DNA from: an uncultured Prevotella sp.
GTDB taxonomy: Bacteria > Bacteroidota > Bacteroidia > Bacteroidales > Bacteroidaceae
Length of the DNA: 64,000 nucleotides
Assembly: GCA_945869265.1 (NCBI GenBank)
Contig: CAMBOI010000011.1
Location: forward strand, 1 to 64,000
Reading direction: 5' to 3'
Both the position numbers and the translations under genes were made by a program. Within the stretch, counting starts at the first letter, position 1; every line of letters begins with the position of its first letter. The notes below the pieces were generated by a model that was given only the letters and a program-made list of their open reading frames with translations, ran no database searches and was not told the DNA's origin. Positions 18,796-28,010 of this stretch are shown here, piece by piece.

Positions 18796-19560
18796 ATGGG
18801 AGCTGATACATATTTCATGACAATGTGGGCGATGGCAGTTATAGCTGTCTTCGTCTTCATTGCCTTGTATTTTGTGAAGGCAGGATATGGCATTTTCCGA
18901 ACTAAACAATGGGGCATATCCATCAACAACAAAGCTGCTTGGGTGATGATGGAAGCTCCGGTGTTCATAGTAATGCTATATATGTGGGCAAGCAACGGGG
19001 CATCCACCGCCCTACCCTCTTTCCTCGCGTTTCTGCTTTTCGAACTCCATTATTTCCAGCGATCTTTCATCTTCCCTATGCTGATGAAGGGCAAAAGCCG
19101 TATGCCAATTGCCATCATGCTGATGGGCATCACGTTTAATGTCATCAACGGACTGCTTATAGGCACCAGCCTGTTTGTATTTCCCCCATCGCTCTTCAAC
19201 GAGGGAATCGCATATCTTGCCCATCCCACTGCCATATTGGGCATAGCGATATTCTTCGTCGGTATGGCTATCAACCTCCATTCCGATCATGTCATACGCC
19301 ATTTGCGCCAACCTGGTGACACGCGCCATTACCTGCCACAAAAGGGATTTTACAGATATGTCACATCGGCAAATTACTTTGGTGAGTTGGTGGAATGGAC
19401 AGGCTTCGCCCTACTCTGCTCCACTCCAGCCGCATGGCTCTTCGTGGTATGGACAGCAGCCAATCTCATTCCCCGTGCAGCAGCCATCCATCGCCATTAT
19501 CGCGAGGAATTCGGCGAGGCGGTAGGCACAAGAAAGCGGGTTATACCGTTTGTCTATTAA
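18796..19560 (+). CDS. 3-oxo-5-alpha-steroid 4-dehydrogenase (SRD5A) family membrane protein
   Basis: Polytopic membrane protein (254 aa) of the steroid 5-alpha-reductase family, which reduces double bonds conjugated to a carbonyl using NAD(P)H. The C-terminal family domain is well kept: KGFYRYVTSANYFGELVEW contains the conserved Asn-Tyr-x-x-Glu, and RAAAIHRHYREEF and RKRVIPFVY form the usual end. Six or more hydrophobic segments are visible. It is 12 nt downstream of GH31 and 38 nt upstream of an old-yellow-enzyme gene. A role on steroids or bile acids, rather than another enone, is inference from family and neighbourhood. Confidence 0.85.
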   Translation: MGADTYFMTMWAMAVIAVFVFIALYFVKAGYGIFRTKQWGISINNKAAWVMMEAPVFIVMLYMWASNGASTALPSFLAFLLFELHYFQRSFIFPMLMKGKSRMPIAIMLMGITFNVINGLLIGTSLFVFPPSLFNEGIAYLAHPTAILGIAIFFVGMAINLHSDHVIRHLRQPGDTRHYLPQKGFYRYVTSANYFGELVEWTGFALLCSTPAAWLFVVWTAANLIPRAAAIHRHYREEFGEAVGTRKRVIPFVY

Positions 19561-19598
19561 GACATCAATATATTGTTAACAACAATTGATAGATAATT

Positions 19599-20822
19599 AT
19601 GGAATCGAAATTATTCACACCGGTAAAGATAGGTCCATTGACCCTAAGGAACAGGACAATACGCTCGGCAGCCTTCGAGAGTATGTGTCCGGGAAATGCG
19701 CCATCCAAGCAACTGCTCGACTATCATCATTCAGTGGCAAAGGGTGGGGTAGGCATGACCACCGTAGCTTACGCAGCCGTATGCCAGAGCGGACTGTCAT
19801 TTGAAAGACAGCTATGGATGCGCCCAGAGATTGTTCCAGGACTCAAGGAACTGACGGATGCAGTGCACAAGGAAGGTGCAGCAGCCTCGATACAGCTCGG
19901 GCATTGCGGCAATATGTCACACAAGAAGATATGCGGTTGTCTGCCGGTAGGGGCGAGTGGGGGATTCAACCTTTATTCTCCCACGTTTGTACGCGGTCTT
20001 CGTGGCGATGAACTTCCTGGCTTGGCCAAGGCATACGGAGATTCCGTGCGATTGGCGAGAGAGTCAGGCTTTGATGCCGTAGAGGTGCATGCAGGCCACG
20101 GCTATCTCATCAGTCAATTCCTATCGCCATCAACCAATCACCGCAAGGATGAGTATGGCGGCTCGCTTGAAAACCGCATGCGCTTTATGGACATGTGCAT
20201 GGACGAGGTGATGAAGGCAGCCGGCAATGACATGGCTGTATTGGTGAAGATGAACATGCGCGACGGATTCAAGGGCGGTATGGAACTCGACGAGACACTT
20301 CAGGTGGCAAAGCGACTGCAGCAGGACGGGGCACACGCACTGGTGTTGAGTGGCGGATTTGTGAGCAAAGCCCCTATGTATGTGATGCGTGGCGAGATGC
20401 CTATCCGCACTATGACCCATTACATGACCTGCTGGTGGTTGAAATACGGAGTGAGAATGGTGGGCAAGTATATGATTCCCACAGTACCATTCAAGGAAGC
20501 CTATTTCCTTGATGATGCACTGAAATTCCGCGAGGCACTACCAGATATGCCACTTGTTTATGTAGGTGGATTGGTGGCAAGAGACAAGATCGACGAAGTG
20601 CTCAACGATGGTTTCGAGGCAGTACAGATGGGACGTGCCTTGCTCAACGAACCAGGTTTCGTCAACCGTATGAAGGCAGAGGAGTGTGCGCGCTGCAACT
20701 GCCATCACAGCAACTATTGCATTGCCCGCATGTACACCCTCGACATGGCATGTCACCAGCATCTGAATGAAGAACTCCCAAAATGTATAAAAGATGAAAT
20801 AAAAAGAATAGAATCACAGTAA
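19599..20822 (+). CDS. NADH:flavin oxidoreductase (old yellow enzyme family)
   Basis: FMN-dependent ene-reductase-type TIM barrel (407 aa). VEVHAGHGYLISQFLSPSTN contains the catalytic HxxHGYL-like region (here HAGHGYL), followed by KDEYGGSLENRMRF. YVGGLV and QMGRALLNEP form the phosphate-binding end. The C-terminus CARCNCHHSNYCIAR retains the Cys spacing seen in 2,4-dienoyl-CoA-reductase-like members, but the NAD(P)H-binding domain that follows in those roughly 640-aa enzymes is absent. It is 38 nt after the SRD5A-family gene and 12 nt before a histidine kinase gene. The substrate is unknown; an alpha,beta-unsaturated ketone is likely. Confidence 0.88.
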   Translation: MESKLFTPVKIGPLTLRNRTIRSAAFESMCPGNAPSKQLLDYHHSVAKGGVGMTTVAYAAVCQSGLSFERQLWMRPEIVPGLKELTDAVHKEGAAASIQLGHCGNMSHKKICGCLPVGASGGFNLYSPTFVRGLRGDELPGLAKAYGDSVRLARESGFDAVEVHAGHGYLISQFLSPSTNHRKDEYGGSLENRMRFMDMCMDEVMKAAGNDMAVLVKMNMRDGFKGGMELDETLQVAKRLQQDGAHALVLSGGFVSKAPMYVMRGEMPIRTMTHYMTCWWLKYGVRMVGKYMIPTVPFKEAYFLDDALKFREALPDMPLVYVGGLVARDKIDEVLNDGFEAVQMGRALLNEPGFVNRMKAEECARCNCHHSNYCIARMYTLDMACHQHLNEELPKCIKDEIKRIESQ

Positions 20823-20834
20823 TAAAATATCAAC

Positions 20835-23117
20835 ATGAAACTAATGAAACGTAACTTATTTCTATTATTAATTGCATTTTATGCATTATCATTGCTTACT
20901 GCCTGCTCAGATAGGAGGGCGACAGGAGCAAGTAAGGGTATTGATAGCACCCTTACAGGTGAATATGTGTCAAAGATAAGCTTGCAGGAGCCAAAGCGAG
21001 CCCTTGCACTCATCGACACGATGGAGATGAAAAAGACTGTGTCTCCTTATATTATCAACTATTTGCGATTTGCTGTTTATTACAACGGATTCTCCGATTA
21101 CAAGATGGCATATTATTATGGCCAACAAGCATTGAAAGACTCCATCGCGCTACAGAAAAACGTAAAACACCATTATAGACTATTGAGCACTCTTGCAGGC
21201 ATCGCCAATTCCACCCACCAATATGCCCAGAGTATAAAATATGCAAAAGCAGCTATTGAGGTAGCACGCAAAAACAACAAGAAAGAGTTTGAAGTAGCGG
21301 CAACCGAACCGTTGGCATTAAGCCTAATAAGTCTCGGCGACATAAATGGCGGTTTTAAACTCTTTGAAGAGGGGAAAGGTGTTATTATGTCAGCACTTGA
21401 CAATGAACCCAACTTCCAAATTGCCAATAGTGCCTATTCCTTTGTCGGCAACTATATGTCAAGTCTTCTAAGAGCCAATAGATTTGAAGAGGCGGCAAAA
21501 CTGATACCAGACTTGCAACACATCAACCAAATATTGGGAGAAATGAATGTCGATATGGATGGTGCGGTTGAATACCGTCAGATCAATACCTATGGACTGA
21601 TGATAGAATATTACAGTAAAATAGGCAACAAGAAAGAGGCGGACAAATATCTTGCCAAGATTATGAAGTCAACACTTGCCAACTCAACATTCGTTGAGAC
21701 TATTCTCTCTGAACATTACTACAATATCAAGGACTTGAAGAACCTTGCAGAGGTGACAAAGAGAATAAGACAAAATGCCATTGCCTCTAACGACACCATC
21801 TCGGAAACATTCATAGATTATGTTCTTGAATGCGAGAAATTCATATACAAGGAACAAGGCAAATATCGCGATGCTCTTGCCAAAGCCGAGACAATAAAAA
21901 AACTTCAGGACTCACTATCCATTCGACACAACGAAGAGGACGGAGTGAGACAGGCTAAGATATACGAGATACAGGAAAAGGAACGCGAGATTGCCAATAA
22001 GAACCAGCAACTCTCAAAGCAGAAAAATGCCATAAAGGTATTTGCCTTTATTCTGCTTGTAATAGCTCTCCTTTTTGCCGCCATGGTGATATACAACCGC
22101 AAACTCGACAAGCGCAACAAGACTATTGTCAATACGATTAACAATATCATCGAGAAGCAGGACGAACTGACCCGACTCCGTCTTGGCAATAAAGAGACAA
22201 ATGGAACCGAGACACAAGATAATCCTGAGGAACTGCGCATTATCATGGCAGCAGACCTGATGAGACAGAACACAGGCAAGAATCTTAGTGAGATTGCACA
22301 CGAATGTGGATTCAGCAATACAGACTCTCTGTGCTCCAAGTTCAAGGCCAAGTTTGGCATTTCCCCATTGGATTACATCAAATGGAGTATCAAGATTGGT
22401 GAATCCGAAGAACTCAAGAAGGAGGTAATGAAAAAGGGTACGGAATCCGAGCGCATAAAGGACAACTTCATCAAGAACATGTCGCATGAGATACGCACTC
22501 CACTTAACCAGATAAACGGTTTCATACAGATTCTCACCAACCCCAAGAGCGACCTCAGGGAGGAAGAAAGAAATCAGTTTAGCAACATTGTCTTCGAGCA
22601 GACTTTGTATATGACCAATATGCTCAACACATTCATCGAGATGTCGGAATATGAGAGTAACGAGCAGTCGCACAACATAGAACAGGTGTTTATTGATGAA
22701 ATACTCGACGAGGTGAAGTCGAAATGCACCAAACCTCATGATGATGTACAGATGCTGTTCCGCAATATCAGTGGAGTGGAAACCATCGTCACAGAGAGGA
22801 AAGGCATTGTGCGCATATTGCTCTGCCTCATCGACAATGCCGTCAAGTTCACCGAACAAGGCTGTATCATGGTCGAATGTACAAAAGACGAGGACAACTG
22901 CACCATCTTCACAGTGACTGACACCGGACGTGGCATTCCCTCGGGCGAGGGTGAGCATATCTTCGAACGCTTCTTCAAGATCAACGAGTTCACCCCAGGC
23001 CCCGGTTTGGGCTTGTCGCTCTCGCGCCTTATTGCAAAGCGAATAGATGCCGAGGTATATCTCGACAGGAAATACAAGAACAACGGTTCAAGGTTCACTA
23101 TAAAAATTAAGAGTTAA
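20835..23117 (+). CDS. Lipoprotein-type TPR sensor histidine kinase with embedded AraC-like HTH
   Basis: Sensor kinase (760 aa). A signal with lipobox LTAC (Cys24) is followed by a helical TPR-like region (about 40-390), one membrane helix (about 400-420) and a coiled linker. Residues 465-518 closely match an AraC/XylS helix-turn-helix (LSEIAHECGFSN then FKAKFGISPLDY). Next come HisKA with the phosphoacceptor His551 (NMSHEIRTPLNQ) and HATPase with N668 (LIDNAVKFT), VTDTGRGI and GPGLGLSL. No receiver domain is present and no response regulator is adjacent. It is 12 nt after the OYE gene and 49 nt before a paralogous kinase. Kinase activity is likely; DNA binding by the inserted module is uncertain. 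Confidence 0.85.
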   Translation: MKLMKRNLFLLLIAFYALSLLTACSDRRATGASKGIDSTLTGEYVSKISLQEPKRALALIDTMEMKKTVSPYIINYLRFAVYYNGFSDYKMAYYYGQQALKDSIALQKNVKHHYRLLSTLAGIANSTHQYAQSIKYAKAAIEVARKNNKKEFEVAATEPLALSLISLGDINGGFKLFEEGKGVIMSALDNEPNFQIANSAYSFVGNYMSSLLRANRFEEAAKLIPDLQHINQILGEMNVDMDGAVEYRQINTYGLMIEYYSKIGNKKEADKYLAKIMKSTLANSTFVETILSEHYYNIKDLKNLAEVTKRIRQNAIASNDTISETFIDYVLECEKFIYKEQGKYRDALAKAETIKKLQDSLSIRHNEEDGVRQAKIYEIQEKEREIANKNQQLSKQKNAIKVFAFILLVIALLFAAMVIYNRKLDKRNKTIVNTINNIIEKQDELTRLRLGNKETNGTETQDNPEELRIIMAADLMRQNTGKNLSEIAHECGFSNTDSLCSKFKAKFGISPLDYIKWSIKIGESEELKKEVMKKGTESERIKDNFIKNMSHEIRTPLNQINGFIQILTNPKSDLREEERNQFSNIVFEQTLYMTNMLNTFIEMSEYESNEQSHNIEQVFIDEILDEVKSKCTKPHDDVQMLFRNISGVETIVTERKGIVRILLCLIDNAVKFTEQGCIMVECTKDEDNCTIFTVTDTGRGIPSGEGEHIFERFFKINEFTPGPGLGLSLSRLIAKRIDAEVYLDRKYKNNGSRFTIKIKS

Positions 23118-23166
23118 GAAACGAAGTCAGCCGAGAATTAACGAAAGTCAATTAAAAATTAAAAAT

Positions 23167-25422
23167 ATGATAACAAGACTAAAGCATTTGTTTGTTGCGG
23201 CATTATTGGCTGCACCATTTCTTTTTGGCGCCTGCTCTGGCAATAAGACTGCCGGTGCGAGTGACAGTAGTGACACTATCAATTATAGGGACTACATCAG
23301 AAAACTGAGCTTTGAAGATCCTGACAAGGCTTTTGCTGTTATAGATTCTCTGGAAAAGGTAAAAAAGCATCCACCATATATTAGTAATTACTATCGGTGT
23401 ATGGTGTACAATAACACTGGGAATAATGAGCGCTCAATAATTCATTATGGCAATTTGGCAATGTCCGATCCACGGTTGAAGAAGGAACATAGTGATTTTT
23501 ATATGCATACGCTATATGTTGTAGCTTTCTCATATTACAATGAAAACCATATAGGCACTAGCCTGAAGAAGGTTAGGGAATTGTTGGATATGGCTATTAA
23601 GAACAATGATGAAGAAATGCGAATAAATAGCCTCGAACTCATAGGACATAATCTGATGGAATTAAAAGAGTATGATAATGCCATCAAAAACAATAAGGAA
23701 GCTGCGGACAGAGCCATAAAAATGTTCTATGAAAACCCAACATTCCGTCCCTTTGATAAATCAACCGTTGCTTGTAACTCTCTAATAATTAATCTGGCAG
23801 CTCTTAAAAGGTATGCGGAGACTGAGAAATACATACAAGAGTTAGTAGCAATACTTGAAAAGGGAAAAAACATTAAGTTTCCCTCGGAAAAGTATTATGA
23901 TATAAGACTATGGAGTAGTTATAAGACGATTATGGAAATATATCATAGTATGAAAAAGAAAAAGGAATATGAGAAATATAGAATCTTGTCAGAAGCTACG
24001 CAAACAGCGAAGCTTCCTGAAAATAGAGCGTTTTATTTTGCTTATAACTTAGATCAAAAAAATTACAAACAGGCTTGGAATGACATTGTAAATCTAAGAC
24101 AATACTTTGTAGAAAAAAGAGATACCGTGTGTAATGATTTCTTGAGTTATGTGCTCAAGAACGAACTTATATATCATTACGAACTTGGTGACTATAAGAT
24201 GGCACTAAATTCGGCTTGGGATATCATAGAATGTAAGGACAGTATTAATAGGCGTAAGGAAATAGAAGATGCCGCCCAACTTGCAAAAATATACGAGACC
24301 CAAGAGAAGGAAAAGCAATTAGCTGAACAGAAGGCGGAACTGACCAAGCAAAGGAACATTATTATAAGCGTGGCTACGTTGTTGGTGATAGGTGCGGTGT
24401 TCATCGTTGTTCTGATGCGACTCAACCGAAAGGTGAAACGCCGCAACAAGACCATCGTGGCTACAATTAACAATATGATGCAGAAGGAAGACGAACTGAC
24501 ACTCCTGCAACTCACCGATGACAGTAACAAGGCTGAGAATATCAACCCAGAGGAGTTAAGACTAAAGCAGAGCCTTGATATGCTCAAGGAGGACAAGTCT
24601 ATCGAAGATATTGTCAAGGAGGGCGCATATAAAAACGCCGACGATTTCAACAAGAAGTTCTATGATTATTTCGGTATCCACGCTGAGGAATACCGCAAAT
24701 GGTCGAAGAACATGAACAAGCAGGAACAGACCGGCATAGAAGAGGCTAAGCACATGAAGGAATCGTTTATCAGAAACATGTCGCACGAGATTCGCACTCC
24801 ACTCAACCAAATTTACGGATTCGTGCAACTGCTCACCACTCCTGGCATCCAACTCAGCGACGAGGAGAAACAGAAGTTTACAGGTATCATCGACGAACAG
24901 ACTACCCACATGACACAGATGCTTAACACGTTCCTGGAAATGTCGCAATATGAAAGCAGCAGTGAACGACTGCCTATGGAAACCGTTGACATCGACGAAC
25001 TGCTGAGTCAGTCATGCGACTCCTTCCCGTCTGTGAAGGAAGGGGTTGTACTGACCCACAAGAACAACAGTGGGCTGAAGACTGTGGAATGTAACAGTAA
25101 GGGCATACTCCGCATACTGCATTGCATCATCGACAATGCCATTAAGTTCACCGACGAGGGACAAGTGTGTGTGGAATGTTCGAAGAATGAAGACGGCGAC
25201 ATTGTTTTCTCTGTCACCGACACCGGTAAGGGAGTGCCCGAAGGCGACGACGAGCGCATCTTCGAGCAATTCTATAAGGTGGACGAATTCATTCCAGGCA
25301 CCGGTTTAGGACTATCGTTGGCACGTCAGATTGCAAATCGTATGGGCGCAAGCATTGTTCTCGACCGTAGCTATGAGGCCAAAGGCTCAAGATTCGTAAT
25401 ATCGTATGAAAAAATAAAATAG
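23167..25422 (+). CDS. Lipoprotein-type TPR sensor histidine kinase, paralogue of the upstream kinase
   Basis: Second kinase (751 aa) with the same plan: lipobox FGAC (Cys23), TPR-like helices (about 40-390), membrane helix (about 398-418), then a weaker AraC-HTH-like segment (about 465-512: SIEDIVKEGAYKNADDF, FYDYFGIHAEEYRKW). HisKA follows with His540 (NMSHEIRTPLNQ), then HATPase (IIDNAIKFT, VTDTGKGV, GTGLGLSLA). The first half is more AT-rich than the kinase half. It is a probable tandem duplicate of the preceding gene, with the HTH-like part more decayed. The SDR gene starts on the second base after its stop codon, so translation is probably coupled. Confidence 0.85.
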   Translation: MITRLKHLFVAALLAAPFLFGACSGNKTAGASDSSDTINYRDYIRKLSFEDPDKAFAVIDSLEKVKKHPPYISNYYRCMVYNNTGNNERSIIHYGNLAMSDPRLKKEHSDFYMHTLYVVAFSYYNENHIGTSLKKVRELLDMAIKNNDEEMRINSLELIGHNLMELKEYDNAIKNNKEAADRAIKMFYENPTFRPFDKSTVACNSLIINLAALKRYAETEKYIQELVAILEKGKNIKFPSEKYYDIRLWSSYKTIMEIYHSMKKKKEYEKYRILSEATQTAKLPENRAFYFAYNLDQKNYKQAWNDIVNLRQYFVEKRDTVCNDFLSYVLKNELIYHYELGDYKMALNSAWDIIECKDSINRRKEIEDAAQLAKIYETQEKEKQLAEQKAELTKQRNIIISVATLLVIGAVFIVVLMRLNRKVKRRNKTIVATINNMMQKEDELTLLQLTDDSNKAENINPEELRLKQSLDMLKEDKSIEDIVKEGAYKNADDFNKKFYDYFGIHAEEYRKWSKNMNKQEQTGIEEAKHMKESFIRNMSHEIRTPLNQIYGFVQLLTTPGIQLSDEEKQKFTGIIDEQTTHMTQMLNTFLEMSQYESSSERLPMETVDIDELLSQSCDSFPSVKEGVVLTHKNNSGLKTVECNSKGILRILHCIIDNAIKFTDEGQVCVECSKNEDGDIVFSVTDTGKGVPEGDDERIFEQFYKVDEFIPGTGLGLSLARQIANRMGASIVLDRSYEAKGSRFVISYEKIK

Positions 25423-25423
25423 A

Positions 25424-26269
25424 ATGAAAAAATTAGCGATAATCACGGGAGCTGACGGATGTATGGGCTCTGAGATAGCACGAGCTGTAGCTATTGAGGG
25501 GTATCATGTCATCATGGCTAGCAAAAATTTGGAGAGGGCAGAGGAGAAGCGAAAGTGGATAATATCTGAATCCGGCAATGAAGATGTGGAGATTATCCCT
25601 ATCGACTTGTCTTCACTTAAGACTGTGAAAGCTTTTGCTGACGAGATAAAGTGTAGGGGAGAGAAGGTGGCATTACTCATGAACAACTCCGGCATACTCG
25701 AACAGGAAGGACGCACCATCACCGAGGACGGTATGGAGCGCACTGTGCAGGTGAACTATGTGGGACATTACTTGCTCACCCGTCTCCTTGTTCCACTCAT
25801 GGAGCGTGGAAGCCGTATCGTCTCGATGTCATCGCTCACATATATGTGGGGAAGAATATATTTCCCGTCGTTCTTTGATACAGGATGCCGAGGCTTCTTC
25901 TGGCGCATCTTCCCATATAGCAACTCCAAACTTGCCATCACCTTGTTCACTCTCAAATTAGCAAGGAAACTGAAAGACAAGGGTATCACCGTCAACTGTG
26001 CCGACCCAGGTATAGTTGCCACAGATATCATATACTTCAAGATGTGGTTCGACCCTATCACCAAGACTGTCTTTGCCCCCATCATCCGCACTCCACGCCA
26101 AGGTGCAGCCACTGCCATCCACCTGCTCTTGTCGCCTGAAGTGGAGGGACAAACAGGCACATTCAACCTCTCGTGCCACGTCAAGAAACTGAAAAGGAAA
26201 TACACCGAAAGTCCACTTATTGACATCCTTTGGCAAAAAACCGAGGAAAGAGTCAAGCAGTGGTTATAA
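25424..26269 (+). CDS. Short-chain dehydrogenase/reductase
   Basis: Classical SDR (281 aa), NAD(P)-dependent. TGADGCMGSEIA is the cofactor-binding glycine motif, LLMNNSGIL the NNxG motif, and the catalytic Ser (VSMSSLTY) and Tyr-x-x-x-Lys (YSNSK) are present. Overall it resembles retinol-dehydrogenase/WWOX-like SDRs, which often act on hydrophobic alcohols and ketones. Its start overlaps the end region of the second kinase gene by spacing (one base between), and GH8 follows after 35 nt. With the SRD5A-like and OYE-like genes nearby, a hydroxysteroid or other lipophilic ketone substrate is plausible but unproven. Confidence 0.87.
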   Translation: MKKLAIITGADGCMGSEIARAVAIEGYHVIMASKNLERAEEKRKWIISESGNEDVEIIPIDLSSLKTVKAFADEIKCRGEKVALLMNNSGILEQEGRTITEDGMERTVQVNYVGHYLLTRLLVPLMERGSRIVSMSSLTYMWGRIYFPSFFDTGCRGFFWRIFPYSNSKLAITLFTLKLARKLKDKGITVNCADPGIVATDIIYFKMWFDPITKTVFAPIIRTPRQGAATAIHLLLSPEVEGQTGTFNLSCHVKKLKRKYTESPLIDILWQKTEERVKQWL

Positions 26270-26304
26270 TGAAATAATTATTAACTCTAACAACAATTTT
26301 TATC

Positions 26305-27516
26305 ATGAAAGAAAATAGAATATTGGCAGTGATTGCCTTATGCCTGATGACAACATTGGCAGTGAATGCCGAAAACCTTTTCTCCTCTCTCTTGGGCAAG
26401 AGTCAGGAGGAAGTTAACCAAAGGTTGGAGATGCTATGGCAGCATTTCTTCACCCCGGGTGATGTATCCGTCTTCGATGCCGACGGACAGAAAACCGTGT
26501 ATTACGAAACTGCCGACAACATGGCTTTTATCTATGACACAGGCAGCAATGACGTGCGCTCCGAGGGTATGTCGTATGGTATGATGATTAGTGTTCAGAC
26601 CAATCATCGTGCTGAATTTGACAAACTATGGCGATGGGCAAAGCGCTATATGGCTTATCCGAAGAACTCACCCTGGGACGGATATTTCTGTTGGCAATGC
26701 TCAAGAGACGGCAAGCAGATAGGCAATAGCAATGCATCCGACGGCGAACTATATTTCGCCACAGCCCTCTTCCTTGCAGCCGAGAGATGGAACGAACCGC
26801 AATATGCCGAGGAGGCTAACGAGATACTTGAGAAATGTATGTCGAAAACAGGCGAGGGTGGGGTATATAACCTCTACAATCGTGACAACTATCTGATAAC
26901 GTTTGTTCCTGACAAGGTGGGCAAGGAGTTCTCCGACCCCTCATATCAATTGCCTGCTTTCCTCGACAAATGGGCAGAGGTAGCAACAAACGACCGCAAG
27001 TTCTGGAAGAAGGCTGCCAAGGCTGCACGTCAGCATCTCATTGACTCCGCAGACCCCGTCACCGGTCTTTATCCCGACTACAGCAATTACGACGGTAGTG
27101 CCTACCGCTGGCCACATGCGGGATATGATACATCTATCTATATGTACGACGCTATAAGATGCGCCATGAACGTAGGTATGGACTATTATCTTTGGGGCAA
27201 GGACAAGAAACGTCAGACAGCAATAATGTCGCGCCTATTGTCATTCTTTAAATCAGATAACTACAAGCATGCAAGATTCAGTCTCGACGGCAAGAAGCGC
27301 TTCGACAACTACACTCATGGTATGCTCGGAGCCAATGCCGTGGCTGCCTTCGCTCTCGCCAAGTCATCTGCCGAGCACAAGGAACTTGCCAAGGAGCAGC
27401 TTCAGCGCCTTTGGGACAGTCAGCCCCCCACGGGCAAATACCGCTACTACGACGGTATGGTGTATTATCTGGCCTGGCTTCACGTTGCCGGAAGCTTCTC
27501 GCTTGACTTCAAATAA
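26305..27516 (+). CDS. Exported glycoside hydrolase family 8 (exo-oligoxylanase-like)
   Basis: GH8 (alpha/alpha)6-barrel enzyme (403 aa) with a signal peptide ending near VNA. RSEGMSYGMMISV holds the catalytic Glu, and NASDGELYFATALF the Asp-containing loop. The arrangement and length resemble reducing-end xylose-releasing exo-oligoxylanases, so xylo-oligosaccharides are the probable substrate; GH8 also includes cellulases and licheninases. It ends the co-directional run that began at ychF and follows the SDR gene by 35 nt. An inverted repeat lies just after its stop codon. Confidence 0.88.
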   Translation: MKENRILAVIALCLMTTLAVNAENLFSSLLGKSQEEVNQRLEMLWQHFFTPGDVSVFDADGQKTVYYETADNMAFIYDTGSNDVRSEGMSYGMMISVQTNHRAEFDKLWRWAKRYMAYPKNSPWDGYFCWQCSRDGKQIGNSNASDGELYFATALFLAAERWNEPQYAEEANEILEKCMSKTGEGGVYNLYNRDNYLITFVPDKVGKEFSDPSYQLPAFLDKWAEVATNDRKFWKKAAKAARQHLIDSADPVTGLYPDYSNYDGSAYRWPHAGYDTSIYMYDAIRCAMNVGMDYYLWGKDKKRQTAIMSRLLSFFKSDNYKHARFSLDGKKRFDNYTHGMLGANAVAAFALAKSSAEHKELAKEQLQRLWDSQPPTGKYRYYDGMVYYLAWLHVAGSFSLDFK

Positions 27517-27522
27517 AAACAA

Positions 27523-27556
27523 ATGGTGGCCTCGTAAATCCCTACGTGGCCACCAT
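27523..27556. terminator. Terminator between GH8 and the small Cys-rich gene
   Basis: ATGGTGGCC and GGCCACCAT form a perfect 9-bp stem that can extend inward through CGTA/TACG with one mismatch. The T-rich tail is on the minus-strand side (TTTGTTTTTATTT), so it best serves the minus-strand gene that ends at 27620. Confidence 0.7.
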
Positions 27557-27619
27557 ATTCTTAACAATAACTAAAAACCTAAAGTATGTATCAATGAAGC
27601 ATCTGTATTCTAATAAATC

Positions 27620-27925
27620 TTATCTGATGTAGGGATGTGTACCCTTTTTCATCATCTTAAAGCATTTCTTGCAAGGGCGATTGTGACTTTTGCAGCAAGT
27701 GTTCTTTCTGTGACACTTGCACTTGCATACCACCTTCTTACCGCGCCATGACGTGCCCCTGTCGGGAGTGCCATACTTGCAACATTTATTGTCATTATGA
27801 CGAACAATAGTCTTATTCACTACCACCACATTGTTGCGGTCGTTCTTCACATTTGTATTGTTCTTGCCACTGGTAGATACTACGATCGTCAGCATCATAA
27901 CCATCATAATCATAATCTTCTTCAT
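27620..27925 (-). CDS. Small secreted Cys- and Lys-rich protein of unknown function
   Basis: A 101-aa protein with a Met-rich signal peptide (MKKIMIMMVMMLTIVVSTSG) followed by an Asn/Val-rich spacer and a dense C-terminal region with nine Cys (KCCKYG, VCKCKCHRK, TCCKS, PCKKC) and many Lys, Arg and His. This looks like a disulfide-bonded or metal-binding exported peptide, but I do not recognise a family. It stands alone on the minus strand with its own near-consensus promoter (27973-28003) and terminator (27523-27556). Three short repeats lie just upstream of that promoter. Confidence 0.7.
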   Translation of the reverse strand: MKKIMIMMVMMLTIVVSTSGKNNTNVKNDRNNVVVVNKTIVRHNDNKCCKYGTPDRGTSWRGKKVVCKCKCHRKNTCCKSHNRPCKKCFKMMKKGTHPYIR

Positions 27926-27972
27926 AATCTAAACTTTTTAAATTGTTATACACTTTGTTTTTATTTCTGGTG

Positions 27973-28003
27973 CAAAGATACGGCGATTTATTGGATTACG
28001 AAA
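27973..28003 (-). promoter_or_regulatory. Promoter of the small Cys-rich gene
   Basis: On the minus strand TTTC (28003-28000), a 19-nt spacer and TATCTTTG (27980-27973) match the consensus with one change in the -33 element. The start codon of the 101-aa gene is 48 nt further. Confidence 0.75.
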
Positions 28004-28010
28004 ATGATTA

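Noticed and set aside
22014..22958. 314-codon open frame antisense to the first TPR kinase
   Set aside because: The plus strand encodes the HTH-like segment, HisKA and HATPase here; the antisense translation is compositionally odd.
18796..27516. Polysaccharide utilisation locus
   Set aside because: GH31 and GH8 are in the same run, but no SusC/SusD pair or hybrid two-component regulator is present, so the definition is not met.
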